Positions 61,345 to 64,000 of a stretch of 64,000 nt of DNA are shown in pieces. Position numbers and translations under genes: made by a program. This DNA comes from Nesterenkonia xinjiangensis (GTDB lineage: Bacteria > Actinomycetota > Actinomycetes > Actinomycetales > Micrococcaceae): the NCBI RefSeq assembly GCF_013410745.1, contig NZ_JACCFY010000001.1, positions 2,170,001 to 2,234,000 of the forward strand, read 5' to 3'. The notes beneath the pieces were generated by a model. That model made no database searches. It had not been told where the DNA came from and was given only the letters and a program-made list of their open reading frames with translations. Within the stretch, counting starts at the first letter, position 1; every line of letters starts with the position of its first letter.

Positions 61345-64000
61345 GTGACCTCGACCGTTCCACCCGCCATCGGTGAGCGTCCCGCCCAGGACGCGGGCCG
61401 TGAGATCGCCCAGCAGCTGCGCGGTGCGGGTGTCTCCCGCGTCGACGACTCCGCCCTGGCCCGTGGCATGTACTCCTCTGACGCCAGCCTCTACCGGGTG
61501 GTCCCACAGGTCGTGACCCGGCCGCAGCACGTCGACGAGCTGCACGCCGTCCATGAGGTCTCCCGCTCCACCGGGGTGCCGGTCACCCTGCGTGGGGCCG
61601 GTACCTCCATCGCGGGCAACGCCGTGGGTGCCGGGATCGTCGTCGACACCCGTGACCTCGACCGCATCCTGGAGATCGACCCGGAGGCTCGTACCGCCCG
61701 GGTCGAGCCCGGTGTCATCCACGCGGTGCTGCAGCGCGCCGTCTCGCCGCACGGGCTGCGCTTCGGCCCGGACCCCTCCACCCACACCCGCTGCACGATC
61801 GGCGGGATGATGGGCAACAACGCCTGCGGATCCCGCGCTCTGGGCTACGGACGCACCGCTGACAACGTCGAGGCCGCCACGGTGCTGTTCGGCAACGGTG
61901 AGGTCGGTTCTTTCCACGCCGGCGGCAGCACGACGACGGCGGGCCGCGGAGCAGGACGAGCCGCCGTCGCCTCCACAGGCTCCACCGCCGAACAGCTGCT
62001 CCGCCTGGCGGAGACGAACCTGGGCCATGTGCGGACCCATTTCGGCCGTTTCGACCGGCAGGTGAGCGGCTATTCCCTGGAGCACCTGCTGCCTGAGAAC
62101 CAGGGGCGGGTCGATCGCTTCCTGGTGGGCACCGAGGGAACCTTGGGCACGGTGCTGGAGGCCACCGTCAATCTGGTGGCCGATCATCCGCGCCGACTGC
62201 TGATGGTGCTGGGCTACCACTCGGTGGCCGAGGCCGCCGACGCCGTGCCGCAGCTGCTCGCCGCGGCCCCGGGCCGGCTCATCGCCTGCGAGGGCATGGA
62301 CTCTCGGCTGGTGGCGCTGGTCCGAGGGGCGGGCAAGCAGGTGCCGCCGCTGCCGGACGGGGAGAGCTGGCTGTTCGTGGAGGCCGCCGGGGACGACGCC
62401 GATGACGTCATCGCCACGGTGCGGGCCGCCTCCGGCTGCGTGGACTCCGGCCTGGTGGACGACGCCGCCCAGGCGGCCGCGCTGTGGCGGATCCGTGAGG
62501 ACGGCGCCGGGCTGGCCGGCGTCAGTCTGGCCACCCCGGCCCATTCCGGGTGGGAGGACGCCGCCGTCCCGCCGGAGCACCTGGGCGCGTGGATGCGCGA
62601 GTTCGAGGAGCTGCTGGTCGACTTCGGGCTGCAGGGCTACCCGTACGGGCATTTCGGAGATGGCTGCATCCACTGCCGCATCGATTTCCCCTTCGCCCAC
62701 GGCGACCCCGGAAGCACCGGGGTCTTCGCCGAGTTCCTGCGCACCTGCGCGGAGCGGCTGGCCGTCTACGGAGGGTCGCTCTCCGGCGAGCACGGGGACG
62801 GCCGCGTCCGTTCCGAGCTGCTGCCGTACATGTATGACGAGACCTCGATGGACCTCTTCGCCCGGGCTAAGCGCATCTGCGACCCGCAGAATCTGCTCAA
62901 CCCGGGGATCATCACCGATCCTGCCCCGCACACCGCTGACCTGCGGCCCACCCAGGCCACCCGGGGGCTGCCCTGGCCGGGGCTTCGGCACACCCACGAC
63001 GACGGCGACTTCGGGGCTGCGGTGCACCGCTGCTCCGGGGTGGGGAAGTGCGTCGCGCCCTCCACCTCGGGGGTGATGTGCCCCTCCTACCTGGCCACGA
63101 AGGAGGAGAAGGACTCCACACGGGGGCGCGGACGGATCCTGCAGGAGGCCATGGACGGGACCCTGGTGAAGGGTCTGAGCGACCCGGCGGTCCACGAGGC
63201 CCTTGATCTGTGCCTCTCCTGCAAGGGCTGCGCCTCGGACTGCCCCGCCGGGGTGGACATGGCCGCGTACAAGTCTGAGGCGCTCTACCAGACCTACGAC
63301 GTCGGCGGGAGCGAGGGGGCCGGGGAGCGCGGTCGACGTCGTCGTCGGCTGCGTCCGCGATCCCACTACCTGCTGGGTCGAATGCCGTTCTGGGCGCGGC
63401 TGGCCGCCCCGGTGGCCCCGCTGGTCAACACGATGATGAAGGTGCCTCCGCTGGCCGCGGCGGCGAAATGGACCGCTGGGATCGATCCGCGGCGCTCGGT
63501 GCCGGCCTTCGCCCGGAGGACGCTGCGGCGGACCGCGGCACGACAGGACCGTGCTGGGAGCGCCGTGCCCGGGGAATCGGACCCAAATGGCAGCCGGGTC
63601 GAGCTCGGGGCGTCTGCCGGTCAGTCCGCCGGGGCCCGTCCCCAGCCTGACGTCTGGGTCTGGGCGGACTCCTTCACCGACCATTTCTTCCCGCAGTCCG
63701 GGCTGGCCGCGCTGGAGTTCCTGCGTGGCCAGGGGCTGGACGTGCGGCTGCTGCAGCGACGGGCCTGCTGCGCGCTGCCCTGGATCACCACTGGTCAGCT
63801 GGATCAGGCCCGCAGGCTGCTCGACGGCGCGGTGGACGCGCTGCTGGAGCCGGTGGAGTCCGGGGTGCCGGTGATCGGACTGGAGCCCTCCTGCACCGCG
63901 ACGCTGCGCAGTGATCTGGTGCAGCTCTCGGACCGCCCCGAGGCTCAGACCGTCGCCGACGGGGTGCTGACCTTCGCGGAGCTGACCCACCGGCTGGTGG
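61345..64000 (+). CDS. FAD-linked oxidase / Fe-S fusion (GlcD-GlcF-like D-2-hydroxyacid dehydrogenase), cut by window end
   Basis: 885 codons are visible. GTG start 61345 follows AAAGGAG. The PCMH FAD domain (residues about 40-220) has VTLRGAGTSIAGNAVGAGIVVDTRDLDRIL and CTIGGMMGNNACGSRALGYGRTADNV. The FAD-linked oxidase C-domain ends with GSLSGEHGDGRVRSELLP and GIITDPAP. Two 4Fe-4S sites follow: Cys563/569/579 (HRCSGVGKCVAP...MCPSY) and LCLSCKGCASDCP (Cys623/626/629/633). The end shows CCG domains: RRACCALPW (Cys808/809) and LEPSCT (Cys850). It oxidises a 2-hydroxyacid (glycolate or D-lactate type) and passes electrons to the quinone pool or an electron carrier. It does not appear among ordinary closed frames only because its stop lies beyond the window. 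Confidence 0.9.
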   Translation, partial: MTSTVPPAIGERPAQDAGREIAQQLRGAGVSRVDDSALARGMYSSDASLYRVVPQVVTRPQHVDELHAVHEVSRSTGVPVTLRGAGTSIAGNAVGAGIVVDTRDLDRILEIDPEARTARVEPGVIHAVLQRAVSPHGLRFGPDPSTHTRCTIGGMMGNNACGSRALGYGRTADNVEAATVLFGNGEVGSFHAGGSTTTAGRGAGRAAVASTGSTAEQLLRLAETNLGHVRTHFGRFDRQVSGYSLEHLLPENQGRVDRFLVGTEGTLGTVLEATVNLVADHPRRLLMVLGYHSVAEAADAVPQLLAAAPGRLIACEGMDSRLVALVRGAGKQVPPLPDGESWLFVEAAGDDADDVIATVRAASGCVDSGLVDDAAQAAALWRIREDGAGLAGVSLATPAHSGWEDAAVPPEHLGAWMREFEELLVDFGLQGYPYGHFGDGCIHCRIDFPFAHGDPGSTGVFAEFLRTCAERLAVYGGSLSGEHGDGRVRSELLPYMYDETSMDLFARAKRICDPQNLLNPGIITDPAPHTADLRPTQATRGLPWPGLRHTHDDGDFGAAVHRCSGVGKCVAPSTSGVMCPSYLATKEEKDSTRGRGRILQEAMDGTLVKGLSDPAVHEALDLCLSCKGCASDCPAGVDMAAYKSEALYQTYDVGGSEGAGERGRRRRRLRPRSHYLLGRMPFWARLAAPVAPLVNTMMKVPPLAAAAKWTAGIDPRRSVPAFARRTLRRTAARQDRAGSAVPGESDPNGSRVELGASAGQSAGARPQPDVWVWADSFTDHFFPQSGLAALEFLRGQGLDVRLLQRRACCALPWITTGQLDQARRLLDGAVDALLEPVESGVPVIGLEPSCTATLRSDLVQLSDRPEAQTVADGVLTFAELTHRLV

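Noticed and set aside
61096-63990. 964-codon open frame on the minus strand
   Set aside because: It is exactly antisense to the FAD/Fe-S gene, whose motifs are unmistakable; long antisense frames are a by-product of high GC.

Overview
The window is chromosomal DNA from a high-GC Gram-positive actinobacterium. Gene content and style point to Micrococcaceae, possibly a Nesterenkonia-like organism; this is inferred from family resemblance, not from a search. Supporting signs are dense coding, frequent GTG/TTG starts, ATGA overlaps, several lipoproteins with Asp/Glu-rich linkers (a salt-tolerant look), DUF6318, AztD, a LAXTG surface protein and a mycobacterial-type Erm. No rRNA, tRNA, CRISPR array, insertion sequence or prophage was recognised.

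Layout. 0-1.7 kb (minus): nitrate transporter NarK leading into the first codons of an assimilatory nitrate reductase that runs off the left edge. 1.9-9 kb: lipoprotein, degenerate CPBP membrane protein, trans-aconitate methyltransferase, zinc metallochaperone AztD behind a Zur-like operator, and a DUF6318 lipoprotein with a PKD-like partner. 8.9-15.3 kb: nitronate monooxygenase, EamA exporter, copper module (csoR, copZ-copA with a CsoR box) and a siderophore-interacting protein behind an IdeR/DtxR-like box. 15.4-19.7 kb: rlmN, an aminotransferase, an erm methyltransferase with a leader-peptide attenuator, and a VOC protein. 19.9-22.5 kb and 50.2-52.9 kb: two paralogous TetR / ABC ATPase / ABC-2 permease drug-efflux cassettes. 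22.6-27.7 kb: nagB, purB, and a WXG-like small protein followed by a large GxSxG hydrolase-like protein.

28-42.5 kb is mainly acyl-CoA and branched-chain catabolism: HisC-like aminotransferase, 2-oxoacid dehydrogenase E1 alpha, E1 beta and E2, a CitE-like lyase, a Bcr/CflA efflux protein, 3-hydroxyisobutyryl-CoA hydrolase plus enoyl-CoA hydratase, an acyl-CoA synthetase and an acyl-CoA dehydrogenase. Together these give most steps of valine/isobutyryl-CoA breakdown. 42.6-50 kb holds alanine dehydrogenase, a DUF456 protein, an atypical winged-helix response regulator, a thioesterase, DoxX, a LAXTG-anchored acidic surface protein, an aldo/keto reductase and ferritin.

53-64 kb is the most novel part: an FCD-type GntR repressor, a NarL-type two-component system, then a catabolic cluster of two Asp/Glu-racemase/maleate-isomerase paralogues diverging from D-2-hydroxyacid dehydrogenase, amidase, DUF3830 protein and a GlcD/GlcF-like FAD/Fe-S oxidoreductase cut by the right edge. 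The 12-bp core ATTGTTGACAAT occurs both at the gntR promoter and at the racemase promoter, which links the regulator to the cluster. A large symmetric element built of CGAGT half-sites precedes the FAD/Fe-S gene. A recurring TANNNT box 6-7 nt before the start codon suggests many leaderless mRNAs.
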